A DNA stretch of 64,000 bases from Immundisolibacterales bacterium (lineage in GTDB: Bacteria; Pseudomonadota; Gammaproteobacteria; HK1). Under the pieces are notes generated by a model that searched no databases, had not been told where the DNA came from, and saw only the letters and a program-made list of their open reading frames with translations. The stretch is taken from NCBI GenBank assembly GCA_026712715.1, contig JAPOPW010000064.1, forward strand, positions 17,055-81,054. The letters are read 5' to 3'. Both the position numbers and the translations under genes were made by a program. Positions 36,847 through 46,568 of the stretch are shown here, piece by piece. The first letter of the stretch is position 1; each line of letters begins with the position of its first letter.

Positions 36847-37644
36847 TCATCTCAACGTTCCCGCGAGGAACTGCCGGAACCGCTCCGACTTCGGGTTCTC
36901 GAACACCTCGTCGGGCGTGCCGTCCTCCTCCACGCGGCCTTCGTGCAGGAACATGACCCGGTCGGAGACCTCCCGGGCAAAACCCATTTCGTGCGTGACC
37001 ACCAGCATGGTGCGGCCCTCCTCGGCCAGTCCCCGCATCACGCGCAGCACCTCGCCGACGAGCTCCGGGTCGAGCGCCGACGTGGGCTCGTCGAACAGCA
37101 TCACCTCCGGACGCATGGCGAGCGCTCGGGCAATCGCGGCGCGTTGCTGCTGTCCGCCGGAGAGATGGGCCGGATAGTAGTCGCGGCGATCGTGCATCCC
37201 GACCCGCCGCAGCTCCTCGTCGGCGCGCTCGACGGCCTCGGCGCGGGGCACCTTCAGCACGTGAACCGGGGCCTCGATCACGTTCTCGAGAACCGTCAGG
37301 TGCGACCAGAGATTGAACTGCTGGAAGACCATGGCGAGCTTTGCACGGATGCGCTCCACCTGCCTCGCATCTTCCGCGACAGGAGTCCCTCGTCCGGACC
37401 CGCGCATCCGGATGAGCTCGCCCTTGACGTACACACGGCCCGAGTCGGGCGTCTCGAGCAGGTTGATGCAGCGCAGCAGGGTGCTCTTGCCGGAACCGCT
37501 CGAGCCGAGAATCGAGACCACGTCGCGGTCCCTGGCCTCGAGCGAGATGCCCTTCAACACCTCGAGCGAGCCGAAGCTCTTGTGGAGGTCTTCGATGACG
37601 AGGGCCGCGTCGTTCCCGTTGGGCGATCGTGATGCCACTGCCAT
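36847..37644 (-). CDS. hisP: Amino-acid ABC transporter ATP-binding protein (HisP/GlnQ-like)
   Basis: A 265-residue ATPase with Walker [14 protein letters not shown] (about residue 47), Q-loop VFQQFNLW, signature [15 protein letters not shown], Walker [13 protein letters not shown] and H-loop VVTHEMG. It powers the importer encoded just downstream. The start at MAVASRS is chosen by family length. Confidence 0.94.
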   Translation of the reverse strand: MAVASRSPNGNDAALVIEDLHKSFGSLEVLKGISLEARDRDVVSILGSSGSGKSTLLRCINLLETPDSGRVYVKGELIRMRGSGRGTPVAEDARQVERIRAKLAMVFQQFNLWSHLTVLENVIEAPVHVLKVPRAEAVERADEELRRVGMHDRRDYYPAHLSGGQQQRAAIARALAMRPEVMLFDEPTSALDPELVGEVLRVMRGLAEEGRTMLVVTHEMGFAREVSDRVMFLHEGRVEEDGTPDEVFENPKSERFRQFLAGTLR

Positions 37645-37884
37645 CGATCCTGCTCCGGTGGCGGCTCGGACAGCTCCCTTCCGGGCCGGGTGTCCGGAAT
37701 CCGTGGAGCCACCAATCGATGATGCCGGCAGGAATCCTATCACCCTCCGCCCGGGAAGGGTCCGGCGCGGTGCACGTGTCGCAGCGAGAAGGGGGCGGCC
37801 GCGCGGCCCCTTTTCGTGTCGATGGATGTCGAATCGTGGCGTTCGCACTCCTCGCGGCGCCGTGAGGCGGCCGTTCGGCAGCCG

Positions 37885-38529
37885 TCAGCCGAAGGCGCGC
37901 GAGAAGCACCAGACGGAGGCGGGCGGGAGATTGGCGGCCGCGAACGCGACCCGCTTGCCCGAGAGTCCCAGCGTTTCGCACGGCAGGGGAGAGGGCACGC
38001 CGTAGGAGTACTGCACCAGGCAGCCATCCTGCGAGAGCACGCGGAATGCGGCGCGCACGATTTCGTTGCGCTCGGTGCGGGGCAGGCTGTTGAGCGGAAG
38101 CGAAGAGACCACCGTCGACACGTGGCCGGCCTGTCCGGCGGGAAGAATCTCGTCCAGCCGCCGGGCATCCGAGTGGAGCACGGTCGCCCTCGGAAAGTGC
38201 CCTTCGAGCCACGCGTGCAGGTGCCGGTCCCGTTCCACCAGGACGAGCCGTTCCTCGGAAATGCCGGCTGCAATCAGCGCTCTGGTCACCGATCCGGTCC
38301 CCGGTCCGAGCTCGATTGTCAGGTCTCCGGTTCCGTTGGCCATCTGTGCCGCGCGGGCCATGGCTCGGGCGAGAGCCGGTGCGCTCGGCGCGATCGCCCC
38401 CATGCGCAGCGGATTCGCGAGCCATCGCCTGAGAAACAGTCCGAGCTCGCTGCGTCGGCGGCGTGAAACGGAGAAACCGGGGCTGGCGGCTCGCGGCCGC
38501 GTTTCCGGGCGGGTTGCACCTCTTCTCAT
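37885..38529 (-). CDS. PmtA-like phospholipid N-methyltransferase (class I SAM methyltransferase)
   Basis: A 214-residue protein. The SAM-binding motif is TIELGPGTGSVTRALIAAGI (about residue 75), followed by VLVERDRHLHAWLEGHFP. The N-terminal LRRWLANPLRMGAIAPSAPALARAMA segment is characteristic of the phospholipid methyltransferase / KsgA-like group. It may convert phosphatidylethanolamine to methylated forms; psd lies in the same window but is not linked. The start is uncertain; an ATG 99 bases upstream extends the frame. Confidence 0.72.
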   Translation of the reverse strand: MRRGATRPETRPRAASPGFSVSRRRRSELGLFLRRWLANPLRMGAIAPSAPALARAMARAAQMANGTGDLTIELGPGTGSVTRALIAAGISEERLVLVERDRHLHAWLEGHFPRATVLHSDARRLDEILPAGQAGHVSTVVSSLPLNSLPRTERNEIVRAAFRVLSQDGCLVQYSYGVPSPLPCETLGLSGKRVAFAAANLPPASVWCFSRAFG

Positions 38530-38779
38530 CGCGGGTCGAAACGTGAGCGGTTTGAACGGTCCCTGGTCAACGTCGCTGCCGGTGCGGCGCAGTGCGTTAA
38601 AGGTTACTAGAAACCGCCGCGAATTCATCGACTGGCGGAGCAGGTCGCATACGGCCCGGAAGCCCCGCCCGCGCGACCCCGTCCCCGAGCAACGCGCGCG
38701 CTCGGGGTCATCGTCGGTCGCGGCGGCAGTGCACGAGGCGATGCCCCATCGAGCTCGGCCGGGCCAGGCGCCAGTCCCG

Positions 38780-40411
38780 TCAAGGATGGCTTGCGAAACC
38801 GTCCCTCCGGTCGCGCTCGATCATCCCGGCATCGCGATCGCCGGCCGGGCCGTAGCCGCCCCCTCCGCCGGTGCGGACGACCAGGCGGTCGCCGCGGCTC
38901 AACGGGAATCGCTGCTTCGACCTGAGCCGGATCCGCTGGCCGCCGCGCTCCACGAAGGTCTCCGCCGTCGCCCCGGGGCCGCCGCCGAACATGCCTTCGG
39001 CACCGATGCGGAACCGGTCCCCGTAGGTCGCGAAGGTCACGTTGCTGTCGAGAATCCGGTAGATCCGCTGAAACCCCATGCCGCCGCGTTGCCTTCCGCG
39101 GCCTCCCGAGTCGCATCTCAGGCTGTAGTCCTCGACCCGAAAGAACGGATAGTCGCTCTCCATCGCTTCGATCGGAATGTTCGAGCAGTTCGAGAGCATC
39201 GAGTCGACCGCATCGCAGCCGTCATTGTCCGGGCCGGCACCGTAGCCGCCGCCGAAGATCTCGAGGTAAATGTTGTAACCGTCGTCGTTCCGGTGGCTGA
39301 GGCAACTGACCGTGGTCGTGTCGAATCCCGGCGCGATGACCCGGTCCGGCACCGCGCCGGCGAGCGCATTCATGACCGCGTTCACCACCCGGTAGCTCGG
39401 CAGCAGACGGGCCCGCACCGGGGCCGGCGGTCGTGGATTGACGAGGGAGCCGTAGAGGGCCATCACCGTGATCGCGCGTTCCGCGCCCTCGTTGAACGGA
39501 ATGTCGGGATCGGTCAGCACCGCCTTGATGCACGCGACGGCGGACGAGGCCGTGGACGCGAAGGGGTTGTTCAGGTTGGTGGGGACCTGGGCGGCGGTGC
39601 CGGCGAAATCCACCGCGATCGAATCGCCACTGATGGTCACGCTCGCCCGTATCGGCACCGGGTCGTTACCCACGCCATCGTCGTCGAGCCACGCCTCGCC
39701 TCGCCAGGTGCCGTCGGGGGCGGCCGCGATCGCGGCCCGGATGCGGCGTTCCGAGTAGGAGAGCATTTCGTCCATGGCCGCGAACACCGTTTGCGTGCCG
39801 AACTTGCGACACATCCCCTTGAGCCGTTCGCCACCGACCGCGTTCGCGGCGAACTGCGCGTTGAGGTCACCGATCGTGGCTTCCGGCATGCGCACGTTGG
39901 CGCGCACCAGCCGTTCGAAAGGGCCGCCGTTCCAGTCTCGGTCGATCGACCAGCGGCTCGGCGGAAACGTGATGCCTTCCTCGTGCACGTCGCCGGCATC
40001 CGGATTGAGCCCGGGCGCGCCGCCCCCGAGATCGATGTGATGAACGACCGTCGCGGTGACTCCGATCAGCGTACCGTCCAGGAAAATCGGCGAGAACAGG
40101 AAGATGTCGGGCAGGTGCTGTCCCCCGGAATACGGATCGTTGTTGATCAGGAAATCGCCGTCTTCCAGGGTCTCGAGGGGATGGTGTTCCAGGCAGGCAC
40201 GGAAGGTGTGGGTCACCGAGCCGAGCTGGATCGGGATGAGATCGGCCTGGCTGACGACTCGCCCCTGGTGGTCGAGGATCGCGGCCGAACAGTCCTGGGC
40301 TTCACGAACCACCGGGGAATGGGCCGAGCGAATCAGCTTGATTCCCATCTCGTCGGCGGCGGCAATCAGCGCCTGGGTGATCACCGCCTGGTCTACCGGC
40401 GAGACGTTCAT
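38780..40411 (-). CDS. hyuB: Hydantoinase B / 5-oxoprolinase-type subunit
   Basis: A 543-residue HyuB-type subunit with the typical LIRSAHSPVVREAQDCSAAI start region, INNDPYSGGQHLPDIFLFSPIF near residue 88, and a glycine-rich C-terminus (MFGGGPGATAETFVERGG). With HyuA it opens hydantoin or 5-oxoproline rings using ATP. Its start ATG overlaps the hyuA stop by 4 bases (ATGA), so the two are translationally coupled. Confidence 0.93.
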   Translation of the reverse strand: MNVSPVDQAVITQALIAAADEMGIKLIRSAHSPVVREAQDCSAAILDHQGRVVSQADLIPIQLGSVTHTFRACLEHHPLETLEDGDFLINNDPYSGGQHLPDIFLFSPIFLDGTLIGVTATVVHHIDLGGGAPGLNPDAGDVHEEGITFPPSRWSIDRDWNGGPFERLVRANVRMPEATIGDLNAQFAANAVGGERLKGMCRKFGTQTVFAAMDEMLSYSERRIRAAIAAAPDGTWRGEAWLDDDGVGNDPVPIRASVTISGDSIAVDFAGTAAQVPTNLNNPFASTASSAVACIKAVLTDPDIPFNEGAERAITVMALYGSLVNPRPPAPVRARLLPSYRVVNAVMNALAGAVPDRVIAPGFDTTTVSCLSHRNDDGYNIYLEIFGGGYGAGPDNDGCDAVDSMLSNCSNIPIEAMESDYPFFRVEDYSLRCDSGGRGRQRGGMGFQRIYRILDSNVTFATYGDRFRIGAEGMFGGGPGATAETFVERGGQRIRLRSKQRFPLSRGDRLVVRTGGGGGYGPAGDRDAGMIERDRRDGFASHP

Positions 40412-42429
40412 GGACCTGTCTCCCTGTGGAGGATCACGTTGTCGTGCTCGTCGCATGCAGCCGTCCAGCCCGGCGGCACGTACACCGTCGCGCTGCCGTC
40501 GTCGACGAGGAGCGGTCCGCCGGCGGGAACCCGGCCGAGGTTCGCGCGGGTCGAGAGACCGGCATCGAGGGCTTCCCCGCGTTCGGTCAGGGCCGTGCTG
40601 CGAAGCTCGGTCGCCCCCGCGGACGGCGGACGGCGCAGCGCCGGCATCGGCGGTGGCGGCGCCTTGACCCCCACCCGAAAGGACACGACCTCGACCGGAT
40701 CGCCATGCGGCTTCTCGAATTCGAAGATCCGGCGATGCGCCTCGCCGAACCGCGCGACGAGCTCCGCGGCCGGCATCGTGCCGAGGTCCGGACCGGCGAG
40801 GGAGACCGGGACCTCGAAGGCCTGGCCGAGATACCGCATCTCGAGCACCCGATCGAAGTCCGCCCCCGTCTCGATCCCGAGCCCGGCCAGGTAGTCACGT
40901 GCTTGCGCCTGCAACGTTTCGACGGTCTCTCGGATGTCGGGCATGTTGGCCTCGGAGACGGCCAGGCGCCGGGTGCGGGTCCGATAGTGGACGTGGTCGG
41001 ACAGCAGGAGACCGGAAGCCGACAGTACGCCGGCATGCGGGGGCACGACGACGGTCGCAATCGCGAGGTCTTCGGCCACCCTGGCCGCGTGCAACGGACC
41101 GGCGCCACCGAACGACACCAGCACATAGTCGCGTGGGTCGAGGCCCCGTTCGGTGGAGACCTGCTGGATGGCCCTCACGATGCTGACTTCGGCGAGGCGT
41201 ATCACGCTGTCGGCGATCTCCTCGAGCGACAAGCCGAGCTGACGCGCCAACGGCCGATACACCCGGCGGGCCGCATCGCGGTCGACCTCCATGCGCCCGC
41301 CGAGAAACCCGTCCGCCCGAAGCGTGCCGCGCACCAGGTGGGCATCCGTGACCGTCGGCCGCTCGCCGCCGCGCCGATAACAGGCGGGTCCCGGGACCGC
41401 ACCGGCCGAGCCCGGGCCGGTCCGCAGCAATCCGCCGTCGTCGGTCCAGGCAATCGACCCGCCGCCGGCCCCGACCGTCACGATGTCGATGACCGGTGTC
41501 TTCACCGGCAGGCCGTCGATGCGCGTCATTGACGCCAGCTCGGGCCGGCCGTCGGCAATGAGCGCGACGTCGGTGCTGGTACCGCCCATGTCGAGGGTGA
41601 TGAGATTGCGGTACCCCGCGCCGGCAACACTGCGGACCGCGCCGACCACGCCCGCCGCTGGGCCCGAGAAGAGGGCCGAGATGGCGTTGCGCGCCATCGC
41701 TTCGGCTGGCATCCGCCCGCCGTTCGATTGCATGATGCTGAACCGCCCGGCGAAGCCGCGTGCGGCGAGGGCGGCGGAGAACCGGCTCACGTAACCGGCC
41801 ATGACCGGTTGCACGTAGGCGGCGAGCGCGGTGGTCGAGGCACGTTCGTATTCCCGGAACTCCCGGGTCACGTCGTGCGAGCAGGTCACCGGGAGGGACG
41901 GGGCGAGCTCGCGAATGACGCCCGCGACCAGCCTTTCGTGGTCCGGATTGGCGTAGGCATGCAGGAAACAGAGAGCGGCCGCCTCGTAGTCTCCGTCCGC
42001 CAGCACCCCTCGGACCAGGCCGGCGACGGCAGCGCGATCCGGGCGCTTGATGACCGTGCCGTCGGCCGCGATGCGCTCGTCGACCTCGATGACGTCTCGG
42101 CGGCGCACGACCGGTTCGGGCTTGGCGTATCGCAGATCGTAGATCGCGTCCTTGTCGTGCCGCTGGAGCAGCAGCACGTCGCGGATGCCCTTCGTGACGA
42201 AGAGGCAGACCACGGCTCCCTTGCGTTCGAGGACTGCGTTGGTCGCCACCGTCGAGCCGTGGACGAGCTCCTCGATCGCTCCCGGGTCGAGGCCGGCCGC
42301 GTCGATCGCGTGCATGGCCCCCTCGTCCGGATTCGCCGGCGTGCTCGGCACCTTCGCGGTGCGCACGGACTCCCCGTCGACCGCCACGAGATCGGTGAAA
42401 GTTCCGCCTACCTCGATGCCGACCCGCAT
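40408..42429 (-). CDS. hyuA: Hydantoinase A / N-methylhydantoinase-type subunit
   Basis: A 673-residue HyuA-type ATP-dependent subunit. The N-terminal phosphate loop is VGIEVGGTFTDLV. Later blocks are TLDMGGTSTDVALI (about residue 280), VTVGAGGGSIAWTDDGG and VSFGGAGPLHAARVAEDL. The start at MRVGIEVG fits the family. It is the first gene of the coupled hyuA-hyuB pair. The real substrate may be a hydantoin, oxoproline or acetophenone-type compound. Confidence 0.93.
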   Translation of the reverse strand: MRVGIEVGGTFTDLVAVDGESVRTAKVPSTPANPDEGAMHAIDAAGLDPGAIEELVHGSTVATNAVLERKGAVVCLFVTKGIRDVLLLQRHDKDAIYDLRYAKPEPVVRRRDVIEVDERIAADGTVIKRPDRAAVAGLVRGVLADGDYEAAALCFLHAYANPDHERLVAGVIRELAPSLPVTCSHDVTREFREYERASTTALAAYVQPVMAGYVSRFSAALAARGFAGRFSIMQSNGGRMPAEAMARNAISALFSGPAAGVVGAVRSVAGAGYRNLITLDMGGTSTDVALIADGRPELASMTRIDGLPVKTPVIDIVTVGAGGGSIAWTDDGGLLRTGPGSAGAVPGPACYRRGGERPTVTDAHLVRGTLRADGFLGGRMEVDRDAARRVYRPLARQLGLSLEEIADSVIRLAEVSIVRAIQQVSTERGLDPRDYVLVSFGGAGPLHAARVAEDLAIATVVVPPHAGVLSASGLLLSDHVHYRTRTRRLAVSEANMPDIRETVETLQAQARDYLAGLGIETGADFDRVLEMRYLGQAFEVPVSLAGPDLGTMPAAELVARFGEAHRRIFEFEKPHGDPVEVVSFRVGVKAPPPPMPALRRPPSAGATELRSTALTERGEALDAGLSTRANLGRVPAGGPLLVDDGSATVYVPPGWTAACDEHDNVILHRETGP

Positions 42430-42696
42430 GCCTCGCTCCCTGTCTCCGGCCCTCGCACACGCGGGCCAATCCTGCCGCTTCGAGGACGAATGTGCCGATC
42501 CGCCCGCGGCGTGGGGATCGGAGCACAGAATCCGCTCCCGCGCACCCTGCTCGAGACGACGCGTCCGCAACCACGCGTGCTTCATGGGCAGCCGGACCCT
42601 CCAACGATTCCCGCGTCGACGACAAGCTTGCCGTCCCGTCCCGGGACGGTGTCCGATGCGGCACCGCCCGGCGAGCCCACCGCCGCGCGCCGGGCA
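42430..42696. other. Intergenic region with one copy of a direct repeat
   Basis: I see no intact gene. Bases 42475-42513 (CCGCTTCGAG ... GTGCCGATCCGCCCGC) recur at 44591-44629. The region leads directly into the chimeric scar. Confidence 0.5.
42475..42513 (+). repeat. Direct repeat, left copy
   Basis: About 39 bases matching 44591-44629 nearly perfectly across CCGCTTCGAG, then two or three changes, then GAATGTGCCGATCCGCCCGC. The two copies bracket the chimeric scar and the TPP-enzyme gene. Confidence 0.7.
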
Positions 42697-42845
42697 GCCG
42701 AGGCGCGGGTCGCGGAGCTCGAGGCACGTCTGCGGAACGCTCGCAGCGGCCGAGTTGGCGAAGTGTTCAAGGCGCCCGGCGCGTTCGAGCGGTTCGCGCC
42801 CTTGACCTCCCGGTCGTTCCAGAAGTTCGTCCGCGCCCGCTGAAG
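42697..42845 (+). pseudogene. Chimeric scar: Uma2-tail joined to NHL-repeat-protein tail
   Basis: Bases 42697-42735 are identical to 57947-57985, the end of the Uma2-family gene (coding RVAELEARLR). Bases about 42750-42845 match 59026-59122 (coding VGEVxKAxGAxERFAPLT.RSFQKFVRAR and the stop), the end of the NHL-repeat gene. The two pieces are in one open frame here, separated by about 15 bases, whereas at the source they are about 1.05 kb apart. This looks like a copy in which the intervening cupin fragment and most of the NHL gene were deleted. It is not expected to make a functional protein. Confidence 0.8.
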
Positions 42846-42950
42846 AAACGCCCGGGCACGACCGATGCCGGGTCCGGGTCCATTGCGGCCGCTCCGGCTC
42901 GGGTGTGCTAGCGTGCGCGGCTTGTCGAGTGCGCGTGGAGCCTCGTTGTC

Positions 42951-44492
42951 GTGAATGGAGCCGAAAGCCTGGTTCGCTCGCTGCTCGCGAGCGGTGTCGA
43001 TACCTGCTTCGCCAACCCCGGCACGTCGGAGATGCACTTCGTCGCGGCGCTCGACAAGGTCGCCGGCATGCGTTGCGTCCTTGGCCTCGCGGAGACCGTA
43101 GTGACCGGATGCGCCGATGGTTACGCGCGCATGACGGGAAGGCCGGCCGCGACGCTGCTCCATTGCGGACCCGGGCTCGCGAACGGCACCGCCAACGTCC
43201 ACAACGCGCGGCGCGCCAGCACCCCGATGGTGAACATCGTCGGCGACCATGCGACCTGGCACCGGCCCCACGACTCGCCGCTCACCTACGACACCGAGGG
43301 GCTCGCCCGGACCGTGTCCGACTGGGTGCGGAGCAGCGAATCGTCGGATCGCATCGGTGTCGACGGCGCCGCCGCGGTGCAGGCGGCGATGACTCCGCCC
43401 GGCCGGATCGCCACCCTCATCCTGCCCGCCGACACGGCGTGGAGCGACGGCGGCAGGGTTGCCGACCCGCTGCCCGTTCCCCAGCGTTCCATGGTCGCGC
43501 CGGACACGATTCGCAACGTCGCGCTGGCGCTTCGCAGGCGCGAACGCGCGGTTCTCGTGGTGTCGGGTCAGGCGTTGGGCGAAGAGGGCCTCGAGGCGGC
43601 GCAAAGGGTCGCGCACGCGAGCGGCGCCATGCTGAAGACGTCGACCCAGATTCCGCGCATGGCCCGCGGCCGGGGCCGGGTTCCGGTCGATCGCATCCCC
43701 TACGCGGTGGACCTCGCGATGAGGGAGCTGGGCGGTGTCCGCCATGTCGTGCTCGTCGGCGCCAGGCCCCCCACCGGATTCTTCGGATACCCGGAAAAAC
43801 CCAGTCTGCTTGCCCCGTCCGACGCCGAGACCCATGTGCTCGCGAGGCCGGAGGAAGACGCGGTTGCGGCCTTGCACGGCCTCGCCGACGAGCTCGGTGC
43901 GCCCGCGAGGGTCGGGATTCCGGTGGGCGAGGTCGAGCCCGAGTTGCACAAGGGCCCGTTCGAGCCGATCGCGTTCGCGACCACCCTGGCCGCGCTGCTC
44001 CCCGAGAATTGCATCGTTTCCGAGGATGCGGTCACGTCGGGCCGGGCGCTCCTGGCACCAACCTTCAATGCCGCGCCGCACGACTGGATCCAGATCACCG
44101 GGGGGGCCATCGGGCAGGGGTTTCCCGCCGCGACCGGCGCGGCGCTGGCCTGTCCGGACCGCAAGGTCGTGTGTCTGCAGGCGGACGGGGCGGGGATGTA
44201 CACGCTCCAGGCCCTGTGGACCCAGGCGCGCGAGGAGCTCGACGTCGTCAACGTCGTCTTCGCCAATCGGATCTACAAGATCCTCCACGGCGAGCTCCTC
44301 GCGGTGGGCGCCAGGCCCGGTGTCGCGTCCAACGAGCTGTTCGATCTCGCACGGCCCGAGCTCGATTGGGTTCATCTCGCGAACGGCATGGGCGTCGAGG
44401 CGGCGAGGGTCGACCGCCTGGAAGCGTTTGCCGACGCATTCCGGGCTGCGTGCGGTCGGCGCGGACCGTTTCTGATCCAGTTCGACATCTAG
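42951..44492 (+). CDS. Acetolactate synthase large subunit-like TPP enzyme
   Basis: A 513-residue thiamine-diphosphate enzyme of the acetolactate synthase / benzoylformate decarboxylase group, with a GTG start at MNGAESLV. The catalytic Glu48 is in VLGLAETVVTG. The TPP motif is LQADGAGMYTLQALWTQ ... NVVFANRIYK, with GGAIGQGFPAATGAAL just before. The C-terminus ends cleanly at FDI. No regulatory small subunit is adjacent, so a catabolic decarboxylase or lyase role for a 2-oxo acid is more likely than branched-chain synthesis. Confidence 0.88.
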   Translation: MNGAESLVRSLLASGVDTCFANPGTSEMHFVAALDKVAGMRCVLGLAETVVTGCADGYARMTGRPAATLLHCGPGLANGTANVHNARRASTPMVNIVGDHATWHRPHDSPLTYDTEGLARTVSDWVRSSESSDRIGVDGAAAVQAAMTPPGRIATLILPADTAWSDGGRVADPLPVPQRSMVAPDTIRNVALALRRRERAVLVVSGQALGEEGLEAAQRVAHASGAMLKTSTQIPRMARGRGRVPVDRIPYAVDLAMRELGGVRHVVLVGARPPTGFFGYPEKPSLLAPSDAETHVLARPEEDAVAALHGLADELGAPARVGIPVGEVEPELHKGPFEPIAFATTLAALLPENCIVSEDAVTSGRALLAPTFNAAPHDWIQITGGAIGQGFPAATGAALACPDRKVVCLQADGAGMYTLQALWTQAREELDVVNVVFANRIYKILHGELLAVGARPGVASNELFDLARPELDWVHLANGMGVEAARVDRLEAFADAFRAACGRRGPFLIQFDI

Positions 44493-44590
44493 CTGCTGGC
44501 ACGGCGCCCCCGGATCTCCTCGGAACCGAAGACCCCGAATCCATCCCCGGTCCGGGGGACCCGACCGTCGTGCTCGAAGGAGCGATCCGG

Positions 44591-44629
44591 CCGCTTCGAG
44601 AGAGAATGTGCCGATCCGCCCGCCGGGCG
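44591..44629 (+). repeat. Direct repeat, right copy
   Basis: It matches 42475-42513 with few changes (CCGCTTCGAGAGAGAATGTGCCGATCCGCCCGC core). It lies just after the TPP-enzyme gene and before the epimerase remnant. Confidence 0.7.
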
Positions 44630-44633
44630 CGGA

Positions 44634-44780
44634 TCAGGCGCTTTCCCGGCGCTTGACGTCCTCGATATAGAGCTCGATCCCTTCCTCCACCGAGTACCTC
44701 GGGGTGAAATCGAGCGTTTCGCGCAGGCGCCCGGTGTTGAGGAGCGAGGTCATCACCAGCGGCGTGACGCGGCGGCGAAA
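44634..44780 (-). pseudogene. NAD-dependent epimerase/dehydratase, C-terminal remnant
   Basis: The complement encodes about 48 residues ending RLRETLDFTPRYSVEEGIELYIEDVKRRESA, the usual C-terminal helix of short-chain epimerases ('LGFxPRYSLEEGI'). No Rossmann N-terminus or catalytic YxxxK is present upstream. It is a truncated leftover, lying between the right direct repeat and the cupin gene. Confidence 0.6.
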
Positions 44781-44937
44781 TGCCCCGACTCGAGGCCATT
44801 GACGTCCCCGCGCCACTGCCCCGCCGTCGCTTCAACTACCGCGAGCTCCGGCGTCCTCCGGATTGCGCGCGCCAAGCATCAACCGCTCCGCGGTGAGCCG
44901 GACCCTCTCGCAACGAGAGGGGCTTCCCGTTCTTGGG

Positions 44938-45363
44938 TCAATCGATCTCGGCCGTCAGTTGCTGCGTTCCGGCATTGGCCGGGGCGTAAATCTCCAACCC
45001 CTGATAGTCATCGGAGACCCAGGTCTCGTTATGGAGGATTTTGCTCGGCAGAAGGTAGGTGTCGCCCGCGTTGAAGGTCAATTCCTCGTCCACCCCTTCA
45101 ATCACCAAGGTGATCGACCCCGAAATGACATAGATGAACTGAAAGTCATAGTCATGCCGGTGCATGCCGGTCGTGCCCTGCTTGGTATGTCGGTCCGTGT
45201 TGACCTTGACGACATGCGCGTGGAACTGGCCGCCGGTCGCTTCCACGACGCCGAGATCGGTATAGAGCGCAGTCCTGCGCAGGCCCGGCCCGAATTCGCG
45301 GTCCTTGGCGTAGTTGAAGGCGAGGTCCTGTTTCTTCCAACCGTCCAGACGTTCGTCGCTCAT
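44938..45363 (-). CDS. Single-domain cupin protein
   Basis: A 141-residue cupin. Metal-ligand candidates are His68 and His70 in GMHRHDYDFQF and His111 in LPSKILHNET; the usual glutamate position is Gln75. The start at MSDERLDGW aligns with the paralogous tandem cupin at 52346. A further ATG lies 12 bases upstream. Part of its coding sequence (KILH region) recurs as a fragment at 57998-58070. It may bind or isomerise a sugar-acid-like intermediate of the surrounding catabolic genes; the function is not established. Confidence 0.8.
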   Translation of the reverse strand: MSDERLDGWKKQDLAFNYAKDREFGPGLRRTALYTDLGVVEATGGQFHAHVVKVNTDRHTKQGTTGMHRHDYDFQFIYVISGSITLVIEGVDEELTFNAGDTYLLPSKILHNETWVSDDYQGLEIYAPANAGTQQLTAEID

Positions 45364-45507
45364 TTCATGGCTCATTTGTTCAAGTGGAGGTCTGTTCAAG
45401 TGGAGGTCATGCCCGGTTCAAGCCGGGTCATCGGGCCTGTCCCGGGCGATTGCGAGGAAGTACGGGAGAGTGCGGAATGCTCGTCGGGCGGCTTGGCGAA
45501 ACCCTCT

Positions 45508-46311
45508 TCAGGGGGCGGCGAGGCTGACGGTGATCTTGCCGAGATCCTCGAACTCGGCGACGGCCGTGCTGCCTGCAGGAAGCGGAAGCGGCACGTTGAC
45601 GCTGCCGGGGGTGATGATGTGACCGGCCTTCAGCCCGATGCCGCGCCGGGACAGCTCGTTCGCTGCCCAGAGCAGCACATCGAACGGCTCCGTCCGGTTC
45701 TGCTTCGGGACCAGCGGCAGGCTCTCCCCGCCGTCGATGCGCAGTTCGAGGGCGATGTCGAGCAACGAACGGTGTTGCCAATCCTCGACCACGGGTCCGT
45801 TGACGAGGCCGAGGTTTGCTGCGTTGTCGGCGATCATTACCCATCTTTCGGCATCGTTGTCCGGATAGGGCTCGCCGGCGGCGAGCGCCGCCACCGCCTG
45901 CTCGACCGCGTTTGCACGACGAGACCCGACGAGCTCGATGTTGAAGGCGAGGTTGGCGGCGGCGGCCACTTCTTCGCGCTCGTAAGGCTGCTCGCGTGGC
46001 GGGAGATCCCTTTTCAGCTTGAAGCCGATCTCGCATTCCATGATGTTGCGTGCGTAACGGGGGAACGGAAGGGTGGCCCCATTGTCGAAGCTGGTCGACG
46101 CGAACATGCGGCCAAGGGGTCCGCCTGGTTTGCCACCGATCTTCCAGCCGACGATGTCTTCGCCGATCTGCGCGGCCATTGCATCCTGCATTGCCGTGGC
46201 TTCGGCCTCGTCGCGCGGCGCAAGATCGCTCGGAAACGCATCGATGGTCGTGCCATCGAGCCACGTTTGCGCGAGCAGCGACGCCCCCGTGGCAATCCTG
46301 TCGTCGGCCAT
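45508..46311 (-). CDS. 2-keto-4-pentenoate hydratase-like protein (FAH superfamily)
   Basis: A 267-residue hydratase or decarboxylase of the MhpD type. Conserved blocks are GWKIGGKPGG (about residue 50), ECEIGFKLKRDLP (metal-binding Glu pair) and GHIITPGSVNVPLPLPAGSTAVAEFEDLG near the end. The start at MADDRIATG follows GGGGGAGAG. It adds water to a dienol-type 2-keto acid. It shares strand and probably transcript with the downstream cupin gene (145 bases away). Confidence 0.88.
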   Translation of the reverse strand: MADDRIATGASLLAQTWLDGTTIDAFPSDLAPRDEAEATAMQDAMAAQIGEDIVGWKIGGKPGGPLGRMFASTSFDNGATLPFPRYARNIMECEIGFKLKRDLPPREQPYEREEVAAAANLAFNIELVGSRRANAVEQAVAALAAGEPYPDNDAERWVMIADNAANLGLVNGPVVEDWQHRSLLDIALELRIDGGESLPLVPKQNRTEPFDVLLWAANELSRRGIGLKAGHIITPGSVNVPLPLPAGSTAVAEFEDLGKITVSLAAP

Positions 46312-46568
46312 GGTCTTGCTCTCCCCCTTCCGCGTGCCCTCAAGGTGGAGAGTACCACTGGGGGCGGGTCGGCCGTGACCAAATACGGTGCTCATGCGGC
46401 CGGCCTGGATCCGCCGGGTTCAGGAACTGGTCCGGAACTGGCAAGAGAGCGTCACCGAGGTGGTCAACTCGAACCTTGAGCCGATGCGGCCCGAACGTCT
46501 CTGCCGGGAACTGGCCGACGCGAACCTGTCTGTCCGCACGCCAGAGCTTGCGCGCGGCATGGAAGAAT
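46312..46568. other. Intergenic region upstream of vapBC
   Basis: A 60-codon frame (46388-46570, rich in Arg and Glu) is open here but has no recognisable family and no good ribosome-binding site. It may be a remnant or chance. Nothing else is seen. Confidence 0.3.
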
